Shown: positions 1-10,301, numbered from the stretch's first letter. The stretch is DNA of 64,000 nt from Gonocerus acuteangulatus (GCA_946811695.1 OX328130.1:72387232-72451231), one strand, 5' to 3'. Numbers and translations: made by a program. The notes: generated by a model not told the origin, from the sequence alone.

Positions 1-1294
1 TTTATAATCCAAAATAAACCAACAGATATATCCAAAAATTCTGGCCTAAGTCACTATTCACGCGGACGAAGTGGCGGGAACAGATAGTTATTTAATATCG
101 TTATTTTTGTCCTTCATTCGCTAACAGCCGTTTTAATGTATTATTTTTATTAAGTATCGTTACAAAGTCGATTTGCCTATTAATAAATTAATTTATCATT
201 CTGGTAAAATTCAGTTCCATAAATGTGGTAAACATAATTCTAAAGAAGTCCTATTTGCAGGAACTGCGTCATTGGAGCGCGTTTCTGTTCCTATCACTAA
301 TGTCATTTGGAAAGATTGGAACACAAACAGTTAATATATAGTTTCGGTATTTTGTGAAAAATTGAAACACTTACTCCAAAGCCATTTCAGTAAAAACCGA
401 GATTTTAAGTACCACAATGCAAAAGACGAAATCCTCTACTTTCTGCTCATCCTCACTTATTACCCATTCTAAGTACGTCATTGGTTCTTATGCATTTTCG
501 TTTTTTGTAAACCCAATAACGAATCACTAATCACAAGTGACAAATAACAACAATTGTGCAAACAAGAAATATCTTGAAGTTTATCTGCTTCCGGAAGTAC
601 TTTACTCTATCACTCTCATAAATTTCAGAAATTAAAGTAGTTTTTTTGAGAGTCATAATTTATATGTTTACGAGCAAAATGATTTATGATGCTTTATGAG
701 GTAGCAATTACACGTGTACTGATTACACCCGATAGGTACTATACTTGGGTTTTTCGAACGATTATAACGAATGTACGCCATAACTAGCGTTCATGTTGGA
801 TCGGTAGTTACAACACGTTTCGACCTTGGCCTGTTTCGGTGTAATATTTGCGGAATGTCGTAAAGCAGTAAGAGGTATTAGCTTTATTATGTAGTAAATA
901 TTTGTTTTTGTTACAAAATACGGCATTGTTTCACAAGAAGAATTAGCCGCAGGGCGGCGCACAGTGGGGCCAAACGACACTTCGTTTTTCAAAAAACGCT
1001 ACAGCCTCCAAATCTGAACGGATTTCAATGAACTTTTTTTTCAGGCAGATTTTTGTTTTTAGTTTCTCCTTTTTATTAAATTAAGTGTAAATAATCCACG
1101 AAGTTTTACAATTTAACATAAAATAATAACATATTTTTCATCAATAATTCCCTTACGAACCAGCAAGGATGAATGGTAGCCAGATGAGGCCGGACAGGAA
1201 TCCGGCGAAATTTCTCCCAGAAAGGGGGAGCAAGATCGCTGGAGATAATGCTATATCACTAACATATGTAATTCCCAGCGAAGCAATCTAAAAC

Positions 1295-1298
<4 letters not shown>
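1..1298. other. Unassigned AT-rich DNA with a possible decayed family F end
   Basis: No gene or complete element was recognised here. Near 245-290 the words TTTGCAGGAACTGCGTCATT and GAGCGCGTTTCTG resemble the family F left end (GCAGGAACTGCATCATCTTA, then the GCGCGGTT inverted repeat), so a decayed F copy may start there. The short open frame on the minus strand around 762-992 has no recognisable domain and I do not call it a gene. Confidence 0.4.
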
Positions 1299-1353
<55 letters not shown>

Positions 1354-1684
1354 CAGTCCAGTAACAGGCCACGAGGGCCCAGAGGGGCAGATACTGTAGA
1401 CATATCTGATTCATGACCATACAGCACACTAGGGAGGTAGTGTGGTCAGTACTATGCTCCGGCCGCCTGATTTTTTTGCTGCTTAGACTGTTAGAGTCAT
1501 TAGCACCAAGGTACCCATTATTAAATTAATAAAAGGCTGGGTTGGCCTAGGGACGGTCAGGGAGGCCGAATTCAGTCCATGAACGAAGACACTTGAAGAA
1601 AAAAATCTTTAGTGCTTGCTCGGGATTTGAACTCAGGTCCTCCAGCATATGAGTCCAGTGCTCTATCACTGAGCTAACCTCGCC

Positions 1685-1740
<56 letters not shown>
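1299..1740. repeat. (TA)n microsatellite split by a SINE
   Basis: Two long alternating AT tracts, about 1299-1349 and 1688-1740, flank a minus-strand SINE-B copy with nothing else between them. The simplest reading is that the SINE inserted into one (TA)n tract, although expansion of the target duplication on both sides is also possible. Confidence 0.8.
1349..1687 (-). mobile_element. SINE-B, tRNA-derived, near full length
   Basis: This is the reverse complement of the best copy at 40391-40743. On the minus strand it starts with a tRNA-like head containing the A-box word TTAGCTCAGTG and a B-box region (GAGTTCAAATCCCGAG), runs through a roughly 270-bp body shared by all copies, and ends in GGACTGATTTT. 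The head is a pseudo-tRNA: the 3' acceptor strand is absent and sequence continues into the SINE body. Being non-coding, it would depend on LINE enzymes for mobility. It lies between two (TA)n tracts. Confidence 0.85.
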
Positions 1741-1743
<3 letters not shown>

Positions 1744-2272
1744 ACCGGCAAAGTATATAATCAGGCATTCTATAGAATGCCTAAATACTTTCCCTAGGCA
1801 TTATATAGAATGCCTACTGTGCTTTAGGCAAAGTATGAAAGACAGAATATATAGCTTCTAGAGTACAGAGTGTAAATGTGTAAAAGGGGGAATGAAAATG
1901 GAATTCTAAGTGTGACAATACTCAGCCCTGCTGCAACAAGTAGATCTAAATATGTAGATAACAATCTCACTTAATATATAGTTTTAAATAAATTGTTTGC
2001 CGTAGGAAAAGGGATTTGAACCAATTTTTAAAGTTATTCAAATAACCTAGGTTAAAGTGTATAGAATAAACTCAAAACCTTTTTAATTGTATACAATGCC
2101 AAATAAGGAACAGGCATTCTGTAGAATACCTAGGCATTTTATACAATCCCTAGGCAATGTGTGTAATATGGTGTAAAAACTAATACTTTCTATACTTTGC
2201 CTAAACTGCTTAGGCATTATATAGAATGCCTAGGGATTCTATATAATGCCTGGATTCTATATATTGCCAGTA
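1741..2272. mobile_element. Foldback element with long inverted ends
   Basis: The left end begins GTCACCGGCAAAGTATATAA and the reverse complement of the right end begins GTTACTGGCAATATATAGAA. The two arms stay alignable for roughly 100 bp. Each arm carries several copies of an internal palindrome of the type AGGCATTCTATAGAATGCCT. There is no coding capacity. The element is flanked by AT dinucleotide repeats, so any TSD is unreadable. It is probably a non-autonomous DNA transposon; I cannot assign the superfamily. Confidence 0.7.
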
Positions 2273-2285
2273 ACATATATATATT

Positions 2286-2551
2286 ACATATATATGTATG
2301 TACCAATTAGACCTATTTACGGCTTACTTTATCTAGCATGTACCTAAATTGTTAGCTTGTTGTTTGTTATACACAAGTTTGTTAAAGTATATTTATTGAG
2401 GCATGCAGGATTTCCTTCAATTTATGACTAGAAATTTTGAAATGTAAGGAATTTGTATGAAAAAAAAAAAAAACAACATAAAATATGTGCAAAGGGTATT
2501 GCCCTAAAACAAAGAACCAATAAATAAATAAATAACATATATATGTATGTA
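2286..2551 (+). mobile_element. LINE 3'-UTR insertion with 17-bp TSD
   Basis: The duplicated word ACATATATATGTATGTA occurs at 2286-2302 and 2535-2551. Between them is non-coding sequence ending in AAAGGGTATTGCCCTAAAAC and an (AATA)n tail. The GGG...TTGCCCTAAAA ending resembles the 3' end of the nested LINE near 11455-11510, which has a GGGCAA/TTGCCC stem and an (AAAC)n tail. I read this as a severely 5'-truncated LINE copy with only its 3' UTR left. Confidence 0.75.
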
Positions 2552-2940
2552 TAGCGAAAGTAAATTATAGTAATATGCAAATTATTGTTATTACTCTAGA
2601 GCAGGTGTGGTTGAAAGGCCTGGAGTAGTCTGTAAGGTGGATATGAAGGAAGGACAGCTGGTGTCTTCCGGAAGTCACTCAATGTCATGGGTTTATCAGC
2701 TGAGTGCTTTCTCAGTTTCTTTACTCTATATCATCCTAGGCCTTCTCAGCCACTATGGGTACATTTAGGAAAATATTCAATTATATACTAAAGATTCGAT
2801 ATATCGGCTGACAATCATCACTATCGCAGAATAAGTAATATATTACTGAACATACTATTATGCGTCCGATGTTTACGACAATTGGCGACAAACATTAATT
2901 AAGCGAAGGTAAGTATCGGAAGGTTTCGAATCCCAAGCAT
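2552..2940. other. Unassigned intergenic DNA
   Basis: No recognisable gene, tandem repeat or element end was seen here. Confidence 0.4.
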
Positions 2941-3030
2941 GAGCTGATAACGCACGTTTCATGAAGTGTTTTATGCACCTTGAAATTTTGCTATAATGTA
3001 CCTCTTGGGAAGATAAGAAGGTTACTGTAA

Positions 3031-4377
3031 CATACAGGTCTATTATTACTACATACAGGTCTATTATTACTAGATATAGAAAAGGCGTTTGACACAACTT
3101 GGCATGATGGCATGATCTTCAAAATTATACAAATGGAATTTTCCCCTTACTTAATAAACATTATCCAATCCTACATCAGAAATAGGCTTTTTATAGTCTC
3201 ACTAGATGGTATAAATTCAGGAATAAAAAATATCCCCGCAGGCCTACCGCAAGGATCGGCTCTTAGTGCTACTCTTTATATTATCTACATAAACGACATA
3301 CCAACATTTCCAAATACACAATTATCTCTGTTTGCCGACGATAAATGTGCTTACACCGCCTCATATAGAATAGATACTATCAAAAAATCGTCTTACAGCT
3401 GTAATGAATAGATTAAATATATATTTCAAAAAGTGGAAAATTAGAGTAAACAAAAACAAAATCCAAGCCATAATATTCACAAAACGCAGGCCCCAGCTGA
3501 AACACAATATAATCATTGATAATGAAATAATACCCTGGCAAAGTAAAATAAAATATTTAGGTGTAGTTCTCGATAGAGGGCTAACTTTTACTCAACATAT
3601 AAACGAAGTATGTAATAAAGCGAATAAAGCCCTTTGCCAAATATACCCCTACTTCAACAGAAAATCAAAGTTAAGCTCTGAAAATAAAATACAATTATAC
3701 AAATCCTGCATTAGATCTATATTAACCTATGCTTGTCCCGTCTGGAGTTCTACATGTAATAGTAACTATAAGAAATTACAAATTTTTCAAAATAAATGTA
3801 TAAGAATAGCAAATAACTTACCCAGATGCACCAAAATAGAAACACTTCATAAAATATCCAATATTCCGCACATAAAATTCTTCATACTCAAGCTCACATA
3901 TAAGTTTTTAAAGCATGCAAGGGAAAACCTAACCCACTGATTAAGAATATAGGTAACTATAGCAAAAGTAGCACTAAGAGATATGTACATAAAAGGACAA
4001 AACATATATTATTGAAATAAGTATAAAAGACTATGCCGAGTGCATGCCAAGAACTGGGTTATGCTATCAGGAGTGAGATAACTATACATAAACATTTACT
4101 CATTAATACCTAACTGTATATTCTATTGTATATATATAAATAGTACTTCTTATTATTAACTATTTTCCTTCCAAATAATGAATTTTATATTTACTCTCAC
4201 AATGTAATAGAGCAAAGAAATGAAGAAGATACATTTCATGCCTTAAAGTTACTGTCATTGACATTAAAGTTAATTTGTTTTAAATTGTAAATTTATCCTT
4301 GTGGTCTGTAGGTAAACAATGTTTATATCATGTTTTGTTTTTATATCAAATAAACAGTTAAATTTAAAAAAAAAATA

Positions 4378-4406
<29 letters not shown>
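3031..4406 (+). mobile_element. 5'-truncated Jockey-clade LINE with 13-bp TSD
   Basis: The word AAGGTTACTGTAA is present at 3018-3030 and again at 4407-4419, directly after a poly(A) tail. The insert is therefore about 1.38 kb. It holds the middle and end of a reverse transcriptase, a 3' UTR of about 400 bp and a poly(A) tail. The 5' half (ORF1, endonuclease and start of RT) is missing, as expected after incomplete target-primed reverse transcription. Confidence 0.9.
3061..3940 (+). pseudogene. Reverse transcriptase fragment of a Jockey-type LINE
   Basis: The first frame reads LDIEKAFDTTWHDG, then AGLPQGSALSATLYIIYIND, then the catalytic box FADD (LSLFADDKCAY). These are the core RT motifs in the usual order, and the PQGS-LYIIY-ND pattern is typical of the Jockey clade. 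Near 3380-3392 the frame shifts by one base. The second frame carries on with the thumb and C-terminal region (MNRLNIYFKKWKIRVNKNK, then IKYLGVVLDRGLTF) to a stop at 3938-3940. The RT fingers and endonuclease are missing because of 5' truncation. No functional product is expected. It sits inside a LINE insertion bounded by a 13-bp TSD. Confidence 0.9.
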
Positions 4407-4410
<4 letters not shown>

Positions 4411-4560
4411 TTACTGTAAGTGTGTGTTGGCTAGACTTACCGTGGACAACCAGGTACTGCGCATTGGGGAAAGATACAAAACAATATTGCCCAAAAATAG
4501 TGTTTTATTCAGAAGCCGACTAGCTTTAATGTAAAATGAAGCATGTGTTAAAAGGCATAA

Positions 4561-5913
4561 TTTTGCTTTACCTTCTGGAATTGAGTAACTATACTAACGG
4601 AAACACGCCAAAATGGTATATTATTGTTCAATCTTCCTGTACTACATCCTACAAACTACAAACGGGATCTATTAGGAACTTCATGTAACTCTATATGTTG
4701 AAGCGAGTTTATGGCTGTAAGTTTTATCTGTGTGGATTTTTTCTATAGCGAAGGTTAGGAAACGCTAAGGGCTGAAGGAGGAACCATCTTATCCAGGAAT
4801 TTTTATTTCTAGGGAACATCACGTCGTAAAATATTTTTAGAACCAGGGGGAGATAACGAGTGCTATTTCGTGGAATAAAACTTGGTAACTGGAGTAGAAC
4901 TTACGAGGAAAAATTCTCCATCCCCTTCTCGTAGTTGGGGAAATGAATGAATGATGTGCCACACGGAGAAACTGCATTATCTTAGAGTGTTTCATTATAA
5001 TTGAATGATTTGACATACTTACTAGTAATGAAACCAGAACATTCAAAACATTTCGAAATTTATTTGGGTTACGAATGATCATCTTTTCACGATTTCACCA
5101 CTATTTTAGAAATATTGAAGAATGTATGTATGGATAGGGTTTAAGGAAGAAGAACGTCAAAGGTTACCATCGTCCTGTAAAGTGTTTTTCAATGAAAATT
5201 ATTTTGTGCTATAAAGATATTACAAGAGTCAATTGCACTACATGTATTGTCGGGAATGTTCTTAAATTGTAATTTTATATCATGTTCAAAAAGTTTTTAT
5301 ATTCGTTCTGAAACTAATATGGCTCATATAATTGTTTTACTCAGATAATGCTGTAATAATAATTATGGTGATATGAGCTTGGTCCTTTACGGCATATTAT
5401 TTGAATCTATATGTAATCAATCCATCTGACTTCAAGGTATAGAATATATACACAAATTAATTATTTTTATTTTATTCTATTTTTATTTTATTTTTGATTT
5501 ATTTTTTTTTCTTTTATTTATTTATTTTTTATTATTTTTTTTAAATTTATTATTATTATTTTTTTTTTTCATTTTTTTTTCAGGCTATATTTTTGTATAT
5601 AATATATACTATATTTTGATTTTTTGAGAAACTTTAGTACTTTGTCCACTTTTAATATTGAAGAATATATTGATAATCACAGGGAATAAGTAATTGTGAA
5701 AATGTGCAAAATGAGTTAAGTTCACTATGATTATCTCCTAAGACTCATGGATAGTGTAAAGAAGTCACTAATTCACAGCCTTCATAGTTTCACACTTATA
5801 ATGCTGTGGATTTCTTGGCATATAGTAAAATAGCGTCTTTTCTCTGTTAAACAGATGTCCTGAAAAGTTGAAATTTTGAACATGCCAAGTTATTACCATC
5901 GACATATGCTCTA

Positions 5914-5952
<39 letters not shown>

Positions 5953-6160
5953 GCAGACAAGTCAGTATGTACTAACACACTCAAACATACCCGACTCGCA
6001 CGTTTAAAAAATATAATAATAAAAAGCTAAATAAAATATGTTTATGAAATGTAAATGAAGCTAACCTTTTCTTAGTGCCTCGAAAAATTCCTTGATTGGA
6101 CAAGTTCCCACCTGAAAAAAAACAACAGTTTTTGTAAATATATCACACATTTAATAGACA
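4561..6160. other. Unassigned AT-rich DNA with T-rich tracts
   Basis: No gene was recognised. The stretch 5461-5577 is T-rich low-complexity sequence ((TTTTA)n-like), and 5919-5950 is a long poly(T) run. The frame on the minus strand at 4837-5082 shows no domain and is not called. Confidence 0.4.
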
Positions 6161-6951
6161 ATCTCTATATATAAAAATCACGTGTCTGTCTGTTTTTCTG
6201 TTTGTTTGTTCCTTATACAAATCCACACCGTTTGACCTTTTTTGACCAAACTTGGAATAATGGTAGGTCTTGATACGAGAAATCTCCTAGGCTAGGTCAA
6301 AAAAATCTACCAGCTGTCTGTCTGTATGTTTGTCCCTTACACAAATCCATACCGTTCATCCGATTTTGACTAAACTCGGTAGACATGTAGATCTTAATCT
6401 GGGGAGTGTCGTAGGCTAAATCAAAAGCGTCTACCAGCTGTCTGTCTGTATGTTTGTCCCTTATACAAATCCACACCGTTCGTCCGATTTTGACTAAACT
6501 CGGTACACATGTAGATCTTAATCTGGGGAGTGTCGTATGTTAAGTCAAAAACGTCTACCAGATGTCTGTCTGTGTGTTTGTTCTTTATACAAACCCACAC
6601 CGTTTAACGGATTTTGATCAAACTGGGCACACAGGTTGGTCTTGATCAGGGGATTGTCATAGGCCAGGTCAAAAACGTCTACCAGCTGCTGTCTGTATGT
6701 TGTTGTTTCTTTTTATAAAAATCCACACCGTTAGACCGATTTTTACCAAACTTGGCATACATGTATGTCTTGATACAGGGGGTGTTATAGGTTATGTCAA
6801 AGTCGTCTAGGACTGAGAGTTGGGAGGTCACAGGTTCGAAACAGTTACAGATTCGTGTTATTAGATTTTAATAATACTTATTTGGTTTCTAATTTATTTA
6901 GGCTTTTCTATGTGTTGAAAGTAGGTGTAGCATGGCACGCCGGTAGCTAGT
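6161..6951 (+). mobile_element. Family K, Helitron-like repeat with 124-bp tandem units
   Basis: It starts TCTCTATATATAAAAATCAC and ends with a region GGCACGCCGGTAGCTAG followed by T. Inside, the word CAG(C/A)TG preceding TCTGTCTGTATG-like sequence recurs at 6311, 6435, 6559 and 6683, an exact 124-bp period. Each unit holds CCGATTTTGACTAAACTCGG or a variant. The same start region and end recur at 34680-35134. A 5' TC and a 3' CTAG before T match canonical Helitron ends, but I see only a weak 3' hairpin and no Rep/helicase, so the class is inferred. Confidence 0.6.
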
Positions 6952-7266
6952 AATCTATATATATATAAATGATTTTTATTATTTATGTTTTTTGTTGGTG
7001 TTCCGCTTCTTAGCGATGTACACCTTACATCATTATATATAATATTCTTCTGTTTGTATTAGAGATTCTTCTAAACGGCTGGTCCAACTTTGAAGAAATT
7101 TGGTGCATGTAATTAAGTTGATTTGAGAATGGTTTAGATTTAAATTTGATCCGATGCATCGGATGTCCAGTGTATTTTTTAATTAATTAATTTATTTATG
7201 TATTATTAACATTTTGTTGGATCAGGTTTACTTTTGACGACGAGATGTCGTCAAGAATCAATCTAG

Positions 7267-7326
<60 letters not shown>
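6952..7326 (+). repeat. Second Helitron-like fragment followed by (TA)n
   Basis: After a short AT tract, the stretch 7040-7260 carries AAACGGCTGGTCCAACTTTG and AAATTTGGTGCATG, the same kind of core as the family K units but a different sequence. It ends at ATCTAGCC and a (TA)n tract at about 7269-7326. It is probably a separate Helitron-like family, incomplete. Confidence 0.4.
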
Positions 7327-7331
<5 letters not shown>

Positions 7332-7700
7332 GTATGTATATTCATTTAACTCACAAACTTGGCGATTTTAAACCTCACATTATCCGTTCCAAGAAAACCG
7401 AATAAAATCCACTCGGATAAAACAACATGATAATTTACGACACGATTAATGAAATATTACACTTCTTCATATCGGATATAAATTTCCTGATTGATTGTCA
7501 AGTTCTAAAAGTGATTTAGGAGGAAATCAATAATAATATCGTAATAAATATCGTTTGAAAGAATTTTTTTTTTTTTTTTTTTTTTAGCTATTTATTCTGT
7601 GAACCCTTTTAAATTACGGAATTTTATAATGAGTAAATCATAAGTCAAGCATTACCAGGAAATAATATTCCTCAGATTAATTATTAATTATGTGATTATA
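7327..7700. other. Unassigned AT-rich DNA
   Basis: Contains a poly(T) run at 7565-7585. No gene or recognised element was seen. Confidence 0.4.
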
Positions 7701-7710
7701 TATATATATA

Positions 7711-7832
7711 AATCAGTCCCGTAACAGGCCACGATACTATAGAGATATTTGATTCATGACCATACGGCACACTAGGGAGATAGTGTGGTCAATTCTATGC
7801 TCCGGCCGCCTGATTTTCCCCTTGGCTGATTT
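7711..7832 (-). mobile_element. SINE-B fragment (3' part)
   Basis: The reverse complement matches the 3' part of SINE-B, including TCAGGCGGCCGGAGCATAG, TATGGTCATGAATCA and the ending GGACTGATTTA. It lacks the tRNA-like head and about 20 bp within the 3' part. It is flanked by (TA)n on both sides (7697-7711 and 7841-7905), like the copy at 1349. Confidence 0.8.
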
Positions 7833-7833
7833 T

Positions 7834-7840
<7 letters not shown>

Positions 7841-7907
<67 letters not shown>

Positions 7908-7926
7908 GTGTGTGTGGGAGCGCGCG
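7841..7926. repeat. (TA)n/(TG)n/(CG)n microsatellite
   Basis: Alternating TA for about 65 bp, then TGTGTGTG, then GCGCGCGC. The short open frames across it on both strands are microsatellite read-through. Confidence 0.9.
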
Positions 7927-8490
7927 CGCACGCGAATGTGAGATTTACAAGAATGCTTCAGAAATAGAAAACGTAGCGAATTTAAGTACACAAAGGAAGA
8001 TAAGTGCAAGGAAGATTGTAAACTAGCAATGAAAACACTGACCTATGACTTATGAATTGTCGACACTTGCTGATTTACCATCGTTGTCGACTTGCTATCA
8101 ATAAGTTCGTCATAACAAAAGTATTTCTCTCCAAAGGAAGGTAGGGAAAAGGCTATGAATGATTGCTCTCAATAATATTCTGACACATATTGTGAGTTAT
8201 TGGAGCAGGACTGTTTATGTAATAGTAGCATCAATGTATGTTTGCCAATGAAGTATACTCTTTCCCTACTATAAGTGACCTCGTTACTTACTCTCATGAT
8301 ATACTTATCTACTTACTATCACTTGATGAATCGAATTTATTTAGGAGTTTTTTTTTAGTAGGAAGTCATACTACACATCTCCAGGCTAAAAGTGTTTCTA
8401 AAAATCAAGAAAACTAGCCAAGCTATAACAAAATGTCGAAAAATAGTGTGGAGCATATGTTGTGGGAAGCAAGCATAAAAAAAAATGGCA
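7927..8490. other. Unassigned DNA
   Basis: Nothing recognisable on either strand. Confidence 0.35.
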
Positions 8491-8500
8491 ACAGAGGCGG

Positions 8501-8664
8501 GGGGTCTCCCATGGTCTAGTGGCTAGCGCGCTGGATTCATAAGCGGGAGATGGTGGGTTCGATCCCCACCGGCGACAGGAATTTTATCATCCCACGGCTC
8601 GCTGAGAAAATTCCTGGCTGCACCCTGGACGTCGGCGCTAATGGCCAAGATTTGTCGATGCGCC

Positions 8665-8735
<71 letters not shown>
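8501..8735 (+). mobile_element. SINE-A, tRNA-derived, full length, 10-bp TSD
   Basis: Perfect TSD ACAGAGGCGG at 8491-8500 and 8736-8745. The head is tRNA-like, with an A box in ATGGTCTAGTGGCTAGCGCG and a B box in GGTGGGTTCGATCCCCACC. The acceptor 3' strand does not pair with the 5' strand, so this is a SINE head and not a working tRNA. A body of about 80 bp (CTCGCTGAGAAAATTCCTGG, then GATGCGCCGT) leads into a poly(A) run of about 70 bp. The long pure tail and perfect TSD point to a young insertion. Other copies lie at 33519-33677 and 61632-61816, both on the minus strand. Confidence 0.92.
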
Positions 8736-8737
<2 letters not shown>

Positions 8738-8775
8738 AGAGGCGGAATCAGACGGATAAAATATCAAACTTAAAA

Positions 8776-9123
8776 CATGGGCGTATATAGAAAATAATTT
8801 CGGAGGGGGCCTGGGTATATTTCGGAGGGGCTGAGACCATTTCCGGTGTATGGAATACTAACAATTTAGATCTTGGAAGAGTTTTAGCCAACTTAAACGC
8901 TGTTACACCCAAAATAGAATATAAGTAATGATTGAATGGTTGGGATTCGGCTAAAGAAACCTCAATACGTATTTTGTTAAAAAAAAACTATATTTAGGAC
9001 GTTTCGGCTACTCATTGGTAGCCTTCGTCAGCAATGGAAACGCATGGAGGCAGAGGATCAAATCAAAATTTCGGGGGGGTGGGGCTGCAACCCCCTCAGC
9101 CCCCCCCTTTATATTCGCCCATG
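8776..9123 (+). mobile_element. Family G hAT-type MITE (G1), interrupted by family H
   Basis: Starts CATGGGCGTATATA and ends CGCCCATG, flanked by the 8-bp TSD ACTTAAAA at 8768-8775 and 9124-9131. Its G/C-rich subterminal tracts and middle (GAATACTAACAATTTAGA) match the copies at 27889, 39114, 51740 and 62628. About 130 bp of family H sequence (about 8930-9060) sits inside and replaces part of the middle. Confidence 0.9.
8930..9060 (-). mobile_element. Family H insertion inside G1
   Basis: On the plus strand it starts GGTTGGGATTCGGCTAAAGA and includes GGACGTTTCGGCTACTCATT. The minus strand reads CTGACGAAGGCTACCAATGA followed by GTAGCCGAAACGTC, a stem (GGCTAC/GTAGCC) between CTGACGA and GAAAC. 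Similar sequence lies at 25920-26090, 59770-60060, 60270-60400 and 60490-60630. Class unknown. Confidence 0.6.
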
Positions 9124-9490
9124 ACTTAAAACTATTCATTCCACACGTCAAAAGTGAAATCAATACAGCCGTTTTAATATTTACTCTGACGCAACTTCTG
9201 ACGGGCCACGGAAGCACAGAATCAAATACCGAACAAACGTAATAACGAACGACTATAGACTAAAAAACACATAAAAAATTGGCCCATAACCCGTAGCGCA
9301 CCCTACCAAAATAGGATTTTCCTTTTAAAACGTTTTGCTAAGATCATATATGATCTAAGAGTAGAGGCAAAGCAATAGGGACAAGGAAAACACAACATAA
9401 TCTTGTAACTTAAGTATCTAATATTAAGACACATTGTGTTTAAATTTTGTCATCTTCAATTATTTATTATTATATATTTTATCAATTTAC

Positions 9491-9493
<3 letters not shown>

Positions 9494-9545
<52 letters not shown>
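9494..9545. repeat. (TA)n microsatellite
   Basis: About 50 bp of alternating AT. Downstream, 9553-9620 holds an imperfect inverted repeat (ACACGGCGAGGAATATCTCA against TGAGATAGTCCCCGCCGTGT). Confidence 0.9.
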
Positions 9546-9550
<5 letters not shown>

Positions 9551-9910
9551 ACACGGCGAGGAATATCTCAAGATTTCGACTGCGCAGTCATAATTTTGAG
9601 ATAGTCCCCGCCGTGTATGAGACAGCCTTGAAGCCAGAGTTGAACTGTACAGTCCATCGAAGTAGAATGATAAAACCAATAGATTAACTGCACAGTCCAA
9701 TGAGACCGGGACTGTGCAGGCCAGGCCTGATGTGTGTGGACAAGAGGATATTTGCTTCACATTCAGTGGGTCTACTATAACTGGACTGTGCAGTCTCTGC
9801 CTTGAGGTTTATTAACTTGTCGTGTGTGTGCTAGATCCGTACAATGACAATAAAACACTTACTAACGGAATGCAGAATACGAGAACAACTAAAACTACCC
9901 TATTTCAACC

Positions 9911-10301
9911 GAGAAAACAAAATGCATACTATTCACAAAGCGAAGAAAAATCGGAACCACTCCTATTATAAGGCTAAATGGAGTTGAAATAAATTACGCA
10001 CCAACCGCAAAATTTCTTGGGCTGATCTTTGACCCAAAAGTAAAATGGAAGCTGCATATTGAGAATTTAAAAAGGAAATGCCAAGAGAAACTCAAAATAA
10101 TGAAGGTATTATCGAACAAATCATGGGGAGCTGACAGGAAGTCCTTGACAACCATCTACAAATCCCTTATTCTTTCGAAGCTTGATTATGGTTGTTTTGT
10201 TTATGGTTCAGCAAAACCCTCGGAGTTAGCCAAACTAGATCCAATCCATCATGCAGGGATAAGGTTAGCTACCGGAGCTTATCGACAGAACCTCAACATA
10301 C
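9911..10301 (+). pseudogene. RT C-terminal fragment of the nested LINE
   Basis: The frame reads KTKCILFTKRRKIG, then FLGLIFDPKVKWKLHI, then LDYGCFVYGSAKP and IRLATGAYR. This is the thumb and connection region that follows the FADD box in RNase H-bearing non-LTR elements. The catalytic part is lost by 5' truncation. About 100 residues normally found between this point and RNase H also seem to be missing, because RNase H sequence begins only about 20 bp after a stop near 10313. No functional product is expected. Confidence 0.8.

Larger units (their letters stand above)
2945..4560. mobile_element. Family D terminal arm, interrupted by a LINE
   Basis: The segments 2945-3030 and 4420-4560 join into one arm matching the family D element at 45225-46085 and the copy at 41930-42560. 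Shared words include CATGAAGTGTTTTATGCACC, TTGGCTAGACTTACCGTG and GGTACTGCGCATTGGGGAAA. The other D copies carry these words without interruption and so act as empty-site controls for the LINE at 3031-4406. The rest of D is not seen here. Confidence 0.75.

Noticed and set aside
8508..8575. Possible tRNA gene with anticodon CAT
   Set aside because: Good A and B boxes, but the acceptor stem does not pair and the sequence runs into a SINE body and poly(A) with a TSD. It is a SINE head.
8537..8767. Overlapping frames with poly-K and poly-F
   Set aside because: Read-through of the SINE-A poly(A) tail on both strands.
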